Made by a program: the position numbers and the translations under genes. The notes under the pieces were generated by a model, which worked only from the letters and a program-made list of their open reading frames with translations, did no database searches and was not told the origin of the DNA. Below, one piece after another: positions 43,389 through 52,596 of a DNA stretch of 64,000 nt. The first letter of the stretch is position 1. The number at the start of each line of letters is the position of its first letter. The DNA comes from Pseudochelatococcus sp050946405 (GTDB taxonomy: Bacteria; Pseudomonadota; Alphaproteobacteria; Rhizobiales; Beijerinckiaceae). The stretch covers positions 1-64,000 of the forward strand of contig NZ_JBMNUS010000003.1 in assembly GCF_050946405.1 (NCBI RefSeq). Direction: 5' to 3'.

Positions 43389-43991
43389 GTGGCGACGATC
43401 ATTCGTAAAACCCTGCTGCACGTGGAAACGACACTGTTCGAGGGCGGGCGTGAAGCGCCGACGCCGCTCAAGCTGATCGCTGCGATCGCCGTGCTGAAGA
43501 ATCCGTGGGCGGGCCTCGGTTTCGTGGAGGATCTGAGGCCGGGAATCCACGACGCCGCGCCTCTTCTCGGCGCGCTGCTGACGCAGATGGTCATCGATGT
43601 CGCCGGGTCGGGCGAGAATGTCGAGGGCTACGGCAAGGCGGCGGTAGTGGGGCTGGACGGAGAAATCGAGCACGCCTCCGCGCTGATCCATACCCTGCGT
43701 TTCGGCAATCACTACCGCACCGCGGTCGGTGCGAAGTCGTATCTTGCCTTCACCAACACGCGCGGACCCGCCAACGCGCCGATCTCCATTCCGCTCATGG
43801 ACAAGAACGACGAGGGCCGGCGTTCGCATTACCTGACCATCCAGACGGCCATCGCGGATGCGCCGGCCGCCGACGAGATCGTCGTCGCGCTGGGCGCTTC
43901 CATCGGCGGACGCCCGCACCACCGGATCGGCGACCGGTATCAGGACCTCAAAGAACTCGGCCATGACGTTGCAAACCCTGCCGCGGTCTAG
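43389..43991 (+). CDS. Amino acid synthesis family protein (DUF1185/AA_synth)
   Basis: 200 residues of the AA_synth (DUF1185) family, whose biochemical role is not settled. Conserved stretches include AIAVLKNPWAG, GYGKAAVVGLDGEIEHASALIHT, FGNHYR and LGASIGGRPHHRIGDRYQDL. Two related copies often sit next to luciferase-like monooxygenases and flavin reductases in rhizobial catabolic operons; here there is one. First gene behind the FCD regulator's operator. Confidence 0.85.
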   Translation: MATIIRKTLLHVETTLFEGGREAPTPLKLIAAIAVLKNPWAGLGFVEDLRPGIHDAAPLLGALLTQMVIDVAGSGENVEGYGKAAVVGLDGEIEHASALIHTLRFGNHYRTAVGAKSYLAFTNTRGPANAPISIPLMDKNDEGRRSHYLTIQTAIADAPAADEIVVALGASIGGRPHHRIGDRYQDLKELGHDVANPAAV

Positions 43992-44808
43992 CACCCGATC
44001 GGGTGCCGCGTATTTCGACGCCGGGAGCGGCGATGAAACCGTGGTCCTCGTCCACGGCGTCGGCATGCGCAGCGAGGCCTGGGGACCGCAGATCGACCGG
44101 CTGGCCCGGTACTGCCGCGTTCTCGCGGTGGATCTTCCCGGCCACGGTTCATCCGCCCCGCTGAGCGGGCCGCCGCATCTGAGGCACTTCGTGGCGTGGC
44201 TTCGCGATGTCATCGAGGAACTCGCTCCCGGCCCGGTCAATATCGCGGGCCACTCGATGGGAGCCATGATCGCCGGCGGCATCGCCGTCGAGGCGGCGCC
44301 TCTGGTAAGGCGCGTGGCGTTGCTCAACGGCGTCCACAGGCGCAGCGAGGCGGCGCGCCGGGCGGTGATCGCCCGCGCGGACGAGATCGCGACGGGTGCG
44401 TTCGATCGCGAGGCGCCTCTGGCGCGGTGGTTCTCCGCCGATGAAGGCGCCAGCCCCGCCTGTGTTCTGGCGCGCGAATTGCTCGCTTGCGTGGATCGGG
44501 AGGGCTACGCAGCGGCCTATCGGGCTTTTGCCGCCGGAGACGATGTTTACGCGGATTGCTGGCCGCGGGTGACTTGCCCGGCGCTCTTCCTGACCGGGGA
44601 TGGAGACATGAATTCGACGCCGGAAATGGCGCGCGCCATGGCGGCGGCCGCGCCGCGCGGCAAGGCCGTCGTCGTCGAGGGGCACCGGCACATGGTCAAC
44701 CTGACGGCGCCCGACGCCGTCAACGAATGTCTGGCCGACTGGTTGACGTGGAAAACGGCGGCCGAAACGGGAGAGGGGAACGATGATCGAAGCCAGAGCC
44801 CTGCGTGA
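43963..44808 (+). CDS. Alpha/beta hydrolase
   Basis: 281 residues. Nucleophile elbow GHSMGAMIAG, acid in LTGDGDMNSTP and catalytic histidine in GHRHMVNL; oxyanion loop VHGVGMRSEAW. ATG 43963 overlaps the previous gene by 29 bases and the stop overlaps the flavin-reductase gene. It may hydrolyse the product of the monooxygenase encoded downstream. Confidence 0.88.
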   Translation: MTLQTLPRSSTRSGAAYFDAGSGDETVVLVHGVGMRSEAWGPQIDRLARYCRVLAVDLPGHGSSAPLSGPPHLRHFVAWLRDVIEELAPGPVNIAGHSMGAMIAGGIAVEAAPLVRRVALLNGVHRRSEAARRAVIARADEIATGAFDREAPLARWFSADEGASPACVLARELLACVDREGYAAAYRAFAAGDDVYADCWPRVTCPALFLTGDGDMNSTPEMARAMAAAAPRGKAVVVEGHRHMVNLTAPDAVNECLADWLTWKTAAETGEGNDDRSQSPA

Positions 44809-45709
44809 TGCCTTCGGGGCCTTCCTGACCGGCGTGACAGTGGTCACGGCCTTCAACGAGGCCGGCGCGCCGATCGGCTTCACGGCCAACAGCTTTACCA
44901 GCGTTTCGCTCGATCCGCCGCTGCTGCTGGTCTGCCTTGCCAGAACCTCGCGCAATTACCGGGCGATGGTGTCGGCGAAGGGATTTGCAGTCAACGTTCT
45001 GTCGGAGGAGCAGGCGGACGTCTCCAACACCTTCGCGCGCCCCGTGGAGGACAGATTCGCCGCCGTCGACTGGCGGCGCGGCGACTTCGGCTCGCCGGTT
45101 CTCGCCGGCGTCGCCGCATGGTTCGATTGCTCCCCGCATCAGATCATCGATGCCGGCGATCATGCGATCCTGATCGGCCGCGTCGAGGCGTTCGGGAACA
45201 GCGGCGGGACGGGGCTCGGCTATGCGCGCGGCGCCTATTTCTCGCCGGCGCTCGCGGACAAGACCCTGCTCGCGGGCTCCGACGGCGGCCTGCTTCTGGG
45301 GGCGGTGGCGGAGCGCGACGGCGAGATCCTGCTGATGGCCGACGCGTCGGGCAACCGGACGCTGCCCCTCGTGGAAAAGGCGGAGGGCGACGGCATCGAG
45401 GCGCTGGAGGCGTATCTGCGGGCGGCTACGGGGTTGCGGGCGCGTGCCGGTCTTCTCTATTCCGTCTATGAAGACACCAAGACGAAGCGCCAGCACGTCA
45501 TCTACCGGGCGGAACTCGGCGCGGGCGACGCGCGCGACGGCCGGTTCTTTCCGGCCCGCGACCTGCCGCTGGAAACGATCGCGGACGCGGCCGTGCGCCA
45601 GCTTCTGGCGCGTTACGCGGCCGAAAGCGCGCTCGGCAATTTCGGTGTCTATTTCGGCAATCAGGAACAGGGGCGGGTGCATGCCGTGGCCGCAAAGGGG
45701 GAGCCATGA
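44783..45709 (+). CDS. Flavin reductase family protein
   Basis: 308 residues. The N-terminal 160 residues match the flavin reductase/HpaC-like domain (FLTGVTVVTA, GFTANSFTSVSLDPPLLLVCL). The C-terminal 140 residues are an extra domain I do not recognise; it may modulate flavin transfer. It overlaps the next gene by four bases, so it probably supplies reduced flavin to the luciferase-like monooxygenase encoded there. Confidence 0.85.
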   Translation: MIEARALRDAFGAFLTGVTVVTAFNEAGAPIGFTANSFTSVSLDPPLLLVCLARTSRNYRAMVSAKGFAVNVLSEEQADVSNTFARPVEDRFAAVDWRRGDFGSPVLAGVAAWFDCSPHQIIDAGDHAILIGRVEAFGNSGGTGLGYARGAYFSPALADKTLLAGSDGGLLLGAVAERDGEILLMADASGNRTLPLVEKAEGDGIEALEAYLRAATGLRARAGLLYSVYEDTKTKRQHVIYRAELGAGDARDGRFFPARDLPLETIADAAVRQLLARYAAESALGNFGVYFGNQEQGRVHAVAAKGEP

Positions 45710-46743
45710 AGTTTTCGCTGTTCATCCATATGGAAAGACTGAACGCCGACCAGAACCACAAGGAGCTCTATGACGAGTTCATCGCGCTGTGCGAGATTGC
45801 CGACAGGGGCGGCATGCACGCGATATGGACGGGCGAGCATCATGCGATGGATTTCACCATCGCGCCCAATCCCTTCGTCACCATCGCGGATCTGGCCCGC
45901 CGCACGAAGAACGTGCGCCTCGCCACCGGCACGGTGATCGCGCCGTTCTGGCATCCGATCAAGCTCGCGGGCGAAGCCGCCATGACGGATATCATCGCGG
46001 AGGGCCGGCTTGAGGTGGGCATCGCCCGCGGGGCCTACAGCTTCGAGTACGAGCGTCTTGTGCCGGGACTGGACGCCTGGGGAGCCGGCCAGCGCATGCG
46101 CGAACTCGTCCCGGCGGTCAAGGGCATCTGGAACGGCGACTACGCGCATGACGGCGAGTTCTGGCAATTCCCGGCGACGACCTCCGCTCCGAAGCCGTTG
46201 CAAACGCCCCATCCGCCGCTCTGGGTGGCGGCGCGGGACCCCAGCAGCCATGAATTCGCGGTCGGCAACGGCTGCAACGTGCAGGTGACGCCGCTGTGGA
46301 ACGGCGACGCGGAGATCGGAAGCCTGATGGAGCGCTTCACTGCGGCTTGCGACGGGAATCCGCAGGTGCCGCGCCCGAAGATCATGCTGCTTCTGCATAC
46401 TTATGTCGGGGAGAGCGAGGCGGATATCGATCAGGCGGCGCGGGAACTGAGCGTCTATTACAATTACTTCTTCGCCTGGTTCAAGAACGAGCGTCCCGTT
46501 ACCCAGGGGCTGATCGAGCGACTCGGCGAGGCGGAGATCGCAGCCAATGAAAATCTCTCGCCGCAGGTGATGCGCCGCAACCTCGCCGTCGGCACCGCCG
46601 CCGAGGTGATCGGCCGGCTGAAGGATTACGAGAAACTGGGCTATGACGAATATTCGTTCTGGATCGACAGCGGCATGAGCTTCGAGCGCAAGCGCGCCTC
46701 GCTGGAGCGGTTCATCGCCGATGTCATGCCCGCGTTCCGGTGA
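45706..46743 (+). CDS. LLM-class flavin-dependent monooxygenase
   Basis: 345 residues of the bacterial luciferase-like fold: GMHAIWTGEHHAMDF and RLEVGIARGAYSFEYE are typical. With the flavin reductase just upstream it forms a two-component monooxygenase. Relatives oxidatively split C-N or C-S bonds, or aldehydes and ring systems such as uracil in the Rut pathway. The substrate is not evident. Confidence 0.9.
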   Translation: MKFSLFIHMERLNADQNHKELYDEFIALCEIADRGGMHAIWTGEHHAMDFTIAPNPFVTIADLARRTKNVRLATGTVIAPFWHPIKLAGEAAMTDIIAEGRLEVGIARGAYSFEYERLVPGLDAWGAGQRMRELVPAVKGIWNGDYAHDGEFWQFPATTSAPKPLQTPHPPLWVAARDPSSHEFAVGNGCNVQVTPLWNGDAEIGSLMERFTAACDGNPQVPRPKIMLLLHTYVGESEADIDQAARELSVYYNYFFAWFKNERPVTQGLIERLGEAEIAANENLSPQVMRRNLAVGTAAEVIGRLKDYEKLGYDEYSFWIDSGMSFERKRASLERFIADVMPAFR

Positions 46744-46751
46744 GGTCAGAC

Positions 46752-48215
46752 ATGCAGCGGTTCCAGCAATATATCGATGGCGCTTTCGAGGACGGCGCGG
46801 GGCGGTTCGAAAGCCTCGACCCGGCCACCGGCGCCGTCTGGGCCACGATGCCGGAGGCGCGGGAGGCCGACGTGGATCGTGCGGTCATCGCGGCCGGGCG
46901 GGCCTTGCGGTCCGGCCCCTGGCCGCAGACGACGGCGACCGGGCGCGGCAGGCTGCTTTATCGGCTGGCCGATCTGGTGCAGGCCAACGCCGCCCGGCTC
47001 GCCGATCTGGAGACGCGCGACACCGGCAAGATCATTCGCGAGACCTCGGCGCAGATCGCCTATGTGGCGGATTACTATCGTTACTACGCGGGGCTTGCCG
47101 ACAAGATCGAGGGGGCCACGCTGCCCGTCGACAAGGCGGACATGGAAGTATGGACCCTGCGGGAGCCGGTCGGCGTCGTCGCCGCCGTCGTGCCGTGGAA
47201 CAGCCAGCTTTTCCTCGCCGCCGTCAAGATCGGGCCCGCGCTCGCGGCAGGCTGCACGATCGTCGTCAAGGCGTCCGAGGACGGTCCCGCGCCGCTGCTC
47301 GAATTCGCCCGCCTCGTGCATGAGGCCGGGTTCCCGAAAGGCGTGGTGAATGTCATCACCGGCTTCGGCCCTTCCTGCGGCAGCGCGCTCACCCGTCATC
47401 CGGGCGTTGCCCACATCGCCTTTACCGGCGGGCCGGCGACCGCGGCGCATGTCATTCGCAACTCGGCTGAAAATCTCGCCAGCATCTCGCTGGAGCTTGG
47501 AGGCAAATCGCCGTTCGTGGTCTTCGCCGATGCCGATCTCGACAGCGCGGCCAATGCGCAGGTCGCCGGCGTCTTCGCCGCCAGCGGACAAAGCTGCGTG
47601 GCCGGTTCGCGCCTCATCGTCGAGGCGTCGGTGAAGGCGCGTTTTCTCGATCTGCTTCGGGAAAAGGCGCAGGCGATCCGGATCGGCGAACCGCTCGACA
47701 TGGCCACGGAGGTCGGCCCGCTCTGCACGCTCAGGCAGCGGGACCACATCGACAGTGTCGTCGCAGCCTCGATCGCGGCGGGGGCGAGGGTCGTGGCCGG
47801 CGCGAAGCCGCTCGACCGCGAGGGCTTCTTCTACCCGCCCACCATTCTGGACTGCGACGGCGTATCGTCGCCCTCCGCCGGGACGGAACTGTTCGGGCCG
47901 GTTCTCTCCGTGCTGTCCTTCGGAACGGAGGACGAAGCCGTATCCCTCGCCAACGCAACGCCCTATGCGCTGGCGTCCGGCGTCTTCACGCGCAGCCTCA
48001 CCCGCGCCCATCGCATGATTCGAAAGATCCGGGCCGGCGTCGTGTGGGTGAATACATACCGCGCGGTTTCTCCCATCGCGCCGTTCGGCGGCTACGGACA
48101 TTCGGGCCACGGCCGGGAAGGCGGGCTGGCGGCGGCGCTCGACTACACGCGGACGAAGACGGTATGGCTGCGGACTTCCGACGATCCGTTTCCCGATCCT
48201 TTTGTGATGCGGTGA
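46752..48215 (+). CDS. Aldehyde dehydrogenase family protein
   Basis: 487 residues. Catalytic cysteine is in SGQSCVAGSR, the general-base glutamate in LELGGKSP, and NAD-binding Lys in IVVKASE. ATG 46752 is preferred to the GTG at 46740 that overlaps the previous stop. It probably oxidises an aldehyde produced by the monooxygenase. Confidence 0.92.
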   Translation: MQRFQQYIDGAFEDGAGRFESLDPATGAVWATMPEAREADVDRAVIAAGRALRSGPWPQTTATGRGRLLYRLADLVQANAARLADLETRDTGKIIRETSAQIAYVADYYRYYAGLADKIEGATLPVDKADMEVWTLREPVGVVAAVVPWNSQLFLAAVKIGPALAAGCTIVVKASEDGPAPLLEFARLVHEAGFPKGVVNVITGFGPSCGSALTRHPGVAHIAFTGGPATAAHVIRNSAENLASISLELGGKSPFVVFADADLDSAANAQVAGVFAASGQSCVAGSRLIVEASVKARFLDLLREKAQAIRIGEPLDMATEVGPLCTLRQRDHIDSVVAASIAAGARVVAGAKPLDREGFFYPPTILDCDGVSSPSAGTELFGPVLSVLSFGTEDEAVSLANATPYALASGVFTRSLTRAHRMIRKIRAGVVWVNTYRAVSPIAPFGGYGHSGHGREGGLAAALDYTRTKTVWLRTSDDPFPDPFVMR

Positions 48216-48219
48216 GAGC

Positions 48220-48552
48220 ATGTATTACGAAATCCGCACCTATCGGCTGAAGAACGGCGCCATCCCGGAATATCTCAAGGCGGTGGGCGAAACCGGCATC
48301 GCCATCCAGAAACGCCATCTCGGCCGGCTCGTCGGTTATTTCTTCTCCGAAATCGGTCCCGTCAACGAGATCGTGCACATCTGGGCCTACGAGAGCCTGA
48401 ACGACCGGCAGGCCCGGCGGGATGCGTTGCAGGCCGATCCCGAGTGGCGGGCCTTCCTGCCGGCAATACGCGATCTCATCGTGACGGCGGACAACAAGAT
48501 CCTGAAACCGGCGGATTTTTCGCCGTCCGGCGAACAGGAGGCGCACGGGTAG
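48220..48552 (+). CDS. NIPSNAP family protein
   Basis: 110 residues of the NIPSNAP alpha/beta-barrel dimer fold (MYYEIRTYRLKNGAIPEYL, VHIWAYESLNDRQARRDAL). Such small proteins accompany catabolic operons but have no common known reaction. It follows the dehydrogenase gene by four bases. Confidence 0.87.
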   Translation: MYYEIRTYRLKNGAIPEYLKAVGETGIAIQKRHLGRLVGYFFSEIGPVNEIVHIWAYESLNDRQARRDALQADPEWRAFLPAIRDLIVTADNKILKPADFSPSGEQEAHG

Positions 48553-48608
48553 GGGTGCTCGAACAGGGCAGATCTTTCGCAATAATAAAATATTCTAGAG
48601 GTGGACAT

Positions 48609-49619
48609 ATGAACACGAAGATCGTTATGGCACTGGTTTCGGCCGTCGTCGGCCTCGCGGGTTCCGCAAAGGCCGAAGAGCTTGTCTTCAGCAGTTGGGG
48701 CGGCACCACGCAGGACGCCCAGAAGGAATTCTGGGCGGCGCCCTTCACCGCGCAAACGGGGATCGGCGTGACCCAGGACGGGCCGACGGACTATGGCAAG
48801 CTCAAGGCCATGGTCGAGGCGGGCAACGTGAGCTGGGACGTCGTGGATGTCGAGGGCGATTATGCCGAGCAGGCCGGCCGGGCCGGGCTGCTGGAAAAGC
48901 TCGACTTCTCGATCATCGACCGCGCCAGGCTCGATCCGCGCTTCGTGACCGACTATTCGGTCGGCAGCTTCTATTATTCCTTCGCCATCGGCTGCAACCG
49001 CGATGCGGTGAAGACCTGCCCCAGGACCTGGGCCGATCTCTTCGACACCGCCGCGTTTCCCGGCAAGCGCACCTTCTACAAATGGTCGGCGCCGGGCGTC
49101 ATCGAGGCGGCGCTGCTCGCGGACGGTGTTGCTCCCGGCGATCTTTATCCGCTTGATCTCGACAGGGCATTCAAAAAGCTCGATACGATCAAGTCCGATA
49201 TCATCTGGTGGGACGGCGGTGCACAGTCCCAGCAGCTTCTCGCTTCGGCCGAAGCGCCCTACGGCTCGTTCTGGAACGGCCGTCTGACGGCGCTGGAGGA
49301 TACCGGCGTGCCGGTGGAGATTTCCTGGCACAACAACATCACGGCCGCGGATTCCCTCGTGGTGCCGAAGGGCGCGAAGAACAGGGAGGCGGCCATGAAG
49401 TTCATCGCCCACGCCACCGGCGCGGGTCCGCAGGCGGCGTTCGCGGCCGCCACCGGCTATGCCCCGATCAATCTGGATTCCAGCGCGCAGATGGATGCGG
49501 CTACCCGCGAGACGCTGCCCGACAGGCAGACGGAGACGCAGGTCAACGCCAACCTGGGCTACTGGGCCGAAAACCGGGACGAGATCGGCTCCCGCTGGTA
49601 CGCGTGGCAGGCCCGGTAA
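48609..49619 (+). CDS. ABC importer periplasmic binding protein, PotD/extracellular family 1 type
   Basis: 336 residues with a signal peptide (cleavage probably after GSAKA). FSSWGGTTQDAQKEFWA and DVVDVEGDYAEQAG are typical of the polyamine/opine-type binding proteins. ATG 48609 follows AGAGGTGG and begins the signal sequence. It starts the transporter half of the FCD-regulated operon. Confidence 0.9.
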   Translation: MNTKIVMALVSAVVGLAGSAKAEELVFSSWGGTTQDAQKEFWAAPFTAQTGIGVTQDGPTDYGKLKAMVEAGNVSWDVVDVEGDYAEQAGRAGLLEKLDFSIIDRARLDPRFVTDYSVGSFYYSFAIGCNRDAVKTCPRTWADLFDTAAFPGKRTFYKWSAPGVIEAALLADGVAPGDLYPLDLDRAFKKLDTIKSDIIWWDGGAQSQQLLASAEAPYGSFWNGRLTALEDTGVPVEISWHNNITAADSLVVPKGAKNREAAMKFIAHATGAGPQAAFAAATGYAPINLDSSAQMDAATRETLPDRQTETQVNANLGYWAENRDEIGSRWYAWQAR

Positions 49620-49620
49620 A

Positions 49621-49656
49621 GGGCCGGTGACGGCGCGACCGCGTCGCGTCCGGCCC
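49621..49656 (+). terminator. Intercistronic hairpin after the binding-protein gene
   Basis: GGGCCGG (49621-49627) and CCGGCCC (49650-49656) close a stem with further GC pairs inside, directly after the stop codon. No T-run; likely an attenuator or message stabiliser between the abundant binding protein and the permeases. Confidence 0.4.
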
Positions 49657-49764
49657 CGTGCGGGCGGGCTCGCCCGATCGTCGGACGGGGCCGGCGGACC
49701 GGCGTCAGATGGACCAGACGAACCCGGTCCGTGGTCTCTATCTTGTGTATCGGGGTGATCGGAT

Positions 49765-50622
49765 ATGGCATTATCGCTGACCGCCGACGGATGGCGGCGC
49801 AGGAAAAGGTACGACGGCAGCCTGTCTTATCTGGTGCCTGCGCTGGCTCTGGTCGTTATCTTCTTCATCTTGCCGGTTCTCATGCTCCTCCTGCGGAGCG
49901 TGCTGGAGCCCGAGCCGGGCTTGCACAATTATGCCACGCTGCTCGGCTCCTCCACCTACCTGCGGATCTTCGTCAATACCTTCGTCGTCGCGGGGCTGGT
50001 GACGGTCATCTCCGTCGCGCTGGGTTATCCGGTGGCCTGGCTGCTGGCGATCATGCCGGCGCCGTGGCCGCGTCTCGTGCTGGCCGTCATCATCCTGTCC
50101 ATGTGGACCAACCTGCTGGCGCGGACCTATGCGTGGATGGTGCTCCTGCAGCGGACGGGCGTCGTCAACAAGACGCTGATGAGCCTCGGCATCGTCGATG
50201 CGCCGCTGGCGCTGGTCAACAACCTCGTGGGCGTGACGATCGGCATGACCTACATCATGCTGCCCTTCGTCATCCTGCCGCTGCTCGGCGTGATCCGCGC
50301 GATCGATCCCGCCGTCCTTCAGGCGGCGGCCCTGTGCGGCGCCAGCCGCTGGCAAAGCTTCACGCGCGTGCTCCTGCCCCTGTCGCTGCCCGGCGTCGCG
50401 GCCGGCGCGCTGATGGTGTTCGTGATGTCGCTGGGCTATTTCGTCACGCCGGCGCTGCTCGGCGGCACCGCCAACATGATGCTGGCGGAACTGGTGGCCC
50501 AGTTCGTCCAGTCGCTGGTCAACTGGGGCATGGGCGGGGCGGCGGCGTTCGTGCTGCTGGTGGTGACGCTCGCGCTCTACGTCATCCAGCTCAGGTTCTT
50601 CAACACCGGCCGGGCGAGGTAG
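49765..50622 (+). CDS. ABC importer permease, PotB-like
   Basis: 285 residues, about six membrane helices, EAA-type loop AAALCGASRWQSFTRVLLPLS. The preceding 145 bases hold no gene, only the hairpin at 49621-49656. It pairs with the next permease. Confidence 0.92.
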   Translation: MALSLTADGWRRRKRYDGSLSYLVPALALVVIFFILPVLMLLLRSVLEPEPGLHNYATLLGSSTYLRIFVNTFVVAGLVTVISVALGYPVAWLLAIMPAPWPRLVLAVIILSMWTNLLARTYAWMVLLQRTGVVNKTLMSLGIVDAPLALVNNLVGVTIGMTYIMLPFVILPLLGVIRAIDPAVLQAAALCGASRWQSFTRVLLPLSLPGVAAGALMVFVMSLGYFVTPALLGGTANMMLAELVAQFVQSLVNWGMGGAAAFVLLVVTLALYVIQLRFFNTGRAR

Positions 50623-50625
50623 GAC

Positions 50626-51426
50626 ATGCTGCTCGATTTCCGCAAACTGGGGGCATGGCGGTGGTTCCTGATCGGACTGACCGTCGCGGTCTGCCTCTTC
50701 CTGCTGGTGCCGATCGTCTTCATCGCGGCGCTGTCCTTCGGCTCGTCGCGCTGGCTGATCTTTCCGCCGCCGTCCTGGACGCTGCGATGGTATCAGGAAT
50801 TGTTCGCCGATCCCCGCTGGCTGCTTTCGGCGCTGACGAGCCTCAAGATCGCCGTCATCGTCACCGTGCTGTCGGTGATCGTCGGCTTTCTCGCGGCGCT
50901 CGGCCTCAATCGCGGCGAGTTCAGGGGCCGCGAGGCGCTGCGGGCGCTTTTCCTGACGCCGATGATCCTGCCGGTCGTCGTGCTGGCCGTCGCTCTCTAC
51001 GCTCTCTTCCTGAGAATGGGGCTCGCCGGCACGACATTCGCCTTCGTGGTCGCTCATCTGCTCATCGCGCTGCCGTTCTCGATCATCTCGATCGGCAATG
51101 CGCTCGAGGGCTTCGACCGTTCCATCGAGGACGCGGCCATCCTGTGCGGCGCGAGCCCGTGGGAAGCGCGTCTGCGGGTGACGGTGCCGGCGATCGGTCA
51201 CGGCCTGTTCGCCGCCGCCGTCTTCTCCTTCCTGGCCTCGTGGGACGAGGTGGTTCTGGCGATCTTCATGGCGAGCCCCACCTTGCAGACCCTGCCGGTG
51301 AAGATCTGGACGACGCTCAGGCAGGATCTCACGCCGGTCATCGCGGCCGTATCCACGCTGCTCATTCTGTTCACCGTCGTTCTGATGATATTCGCGGCGC
51401 TGTTCCGCAAAGGGGAAAAAGCATGA
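50626..51426 (+). CDS. ABC importer permease, PotC-like
   Basis: 266 residues with six predicted helices and the EAA loop EDAAILCGASPWEARLRVTVP. It starts three bases after the first permease and ends in an ATGA overlap with the ATPase gene. Confidence 0.92.
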   Translation: MLLDFRKLGAWRWFLIGLTVAVCLFLLVPIVFIAALSFGSSRWLIFPPPSWTLRWYQELFADPRWLLSALTSLKIAVIVTVLSVIVGFLAALGLNRGEFRGREALRALFLTPMILPVVVLAVALYALFLRMGLAGTTFAFVVAHLLIALPFSIISIGNALEGFDRSIEDAAILCGASPWEARLRVTVPAIGHGLFAAAVFSFLASWDEVVLAIFMASPTLQTLPVKIWTTLRQDLTPVIAAVSTLLILFTVVLMIFAALFRKGEKA

Positions 51427-52493
51427 CCGGGCCGTTTCTCAGCATTCGCGGCATCCGCAAGGTCTACGGCGCGGTGACGGCTGTCGGCAATGTCAGCATG
51501 GATATCGGGGAAGGGGAGTTCATGACCTTTCTCGGCCCGTCGGGTTCGGGCAAGTCGACCACGCTCTACATCCTGGCCGGTTTTCAGGACCCGACCGAGG
51601 GCGACATTCTGCTCAAGGGGCGCAGCCTGCTTTCCACCCCTTCGCACAAGCGCAACATTGGCATGGTGTTCCAGCGCTACACGCTTTTCCCGCATCTGAG
51701 CGTGGGCGAGAATGTCGCCTTCCCGCTGCGCATCCGCCGCCGTCCGAACGCGGAGATCGCCGACAAGGTGAAGGCGGCGCTCGAGCTGGTGCGCCTCGAC
51801 GGGTATGAGGACCGCATGCCCGCGAACATGTCGGGCGGGCAGCAGCAGCGCGTGGCGCTGGCGCGCGCGCTCGTCTACGAGCCGCCCGTGCTGCTGATGG
51901 ACGAGCCGCTGTCGGCCCTCGACAAGAAGCTGCGCGACGAAATCCAGTTCGAGATACGCCGGATCCATCAGGAAACGGGCGTCACCATTCTCTATGTCAC
52001 GCACGATCAGGAAGAGGCGCTGCGGCTGTCCGACAGGATCGCCGTCTTCAGCCAGGGCCGCATCGAGCAGATCGGGACGGGGCGGGAGCTTTATGCCGAT
52101 CCGGCGACGCGTTTCGTCGCCGGCTTCATCGGCGACAGCAACTTCCTCGACGCCGAGATACTCGCGGTGGAGGGGCGTCTCGCGCAGCTCAGATTGCCCG
52201 GCGGGGGCGTCATCGGCGGGATCCCCCTGCACGGAGGCGCGACGTCCGGCAAGGTTTCGCTGATGCTGCGCCCCGAGCGCATCGATCTTGCGGTCGGGGA
52301 GGGGCGGGGCACGCTGGACGGCGTGGTGCGCGACGTCACTTTTCTCGGCAACAACATTCATGTACTCGTGGAGCCGCCAGGCGCTTCGGTGATTTCCGTT
52401 CGCCTGCCGTTCGGCCATGCCGCGCTATCCGGGATTGTCGCCGGAGCCCCGGTATCGCTCGCTTTCAATCCTGAAAGCACGCATGCATTCTAG
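51423..52493 (+). CDS. ABC importer ATPase, PotA-like
   Basis: 356 residues. Walker A GPSGSGKST, signature MSGGQQQRVALARAL, Walker B LLMDEPLSALD, switch YVTHDQEE, and a C-terminal TOBE domain. ATG 51423 overlaps the permease stop; the long open frame upstream in this phase is antisense-like read-through of the permease region and is not coding. The TAG stop lies inside a CTAGAGC repeat boundary. Confidence 0.93.
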   Translation: MTGPFLSIRGIRKVYGAVTAVGNVSMDIGEGEFMTFLGPSGSGKSTTLYILAGFQDPTEGDILLKGRSLLSTPSHKRNIGMVFQRYTLFPHLSVGENVAFPLRIRRRPNAEIADKVKAALELVRLDGYEDRMPANMSGGQQQRVALARALVYEPPVLLMDEPLSALDKKLRDEIQFEIRRIHQETGVTILYVTHDQEEALRLSDRIAVFSQGRIEQIGTGRELYADPATRFVAGFIGDSNFLDAEILAVEGRLAQLRLPGGGVIGGIPLHGGATSGKVSLMLRPERIDLAVGEGRGTLDGVVRDVTFLGNNIHVLVEPPGASVISVRLPFGHAALSGIVAGAPVSLAFNPESTHAF

Positions 52494-52596
52494 AGCAGTT
52501 TGCGTTCAAATCGATCCATCGAATTGAATGCAAGTTGCGGTAAAATATAGAACTTAGAGCGGCGTGACGATTCCACTTGAATGCACGCCGCTCTAG
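52490..52596. repeat. Palindromic intergenic repeat bounded by CTAGAGC / GCTCTAG
   Basis: A 107-base element that begins CTAGAGC (overlapping the ATPase stop) and ends GCTCTAG. It contains a perfect 12-bp stem TAGAGCGGCGTG (52555-52566) / CACGCCGCTCTA (52584-52595), and a second weaker stem with TTGAATGC arms. TAGAGC-bounded palindromes are common dispersed repeats in rhizobial genomes. It may also act as transcription terminator for the operon. Confidence 0.6.

Noticed and set aside
49731..51422. In-frame upstream extension of the PotA-like ATPase through both permease genes, as if a 920-residue fusion
   Set aside because: The extension is arginine/alanine-rich and lies in a different frame from two permeases with clear EAA loops; the ATPase starts at 51423.
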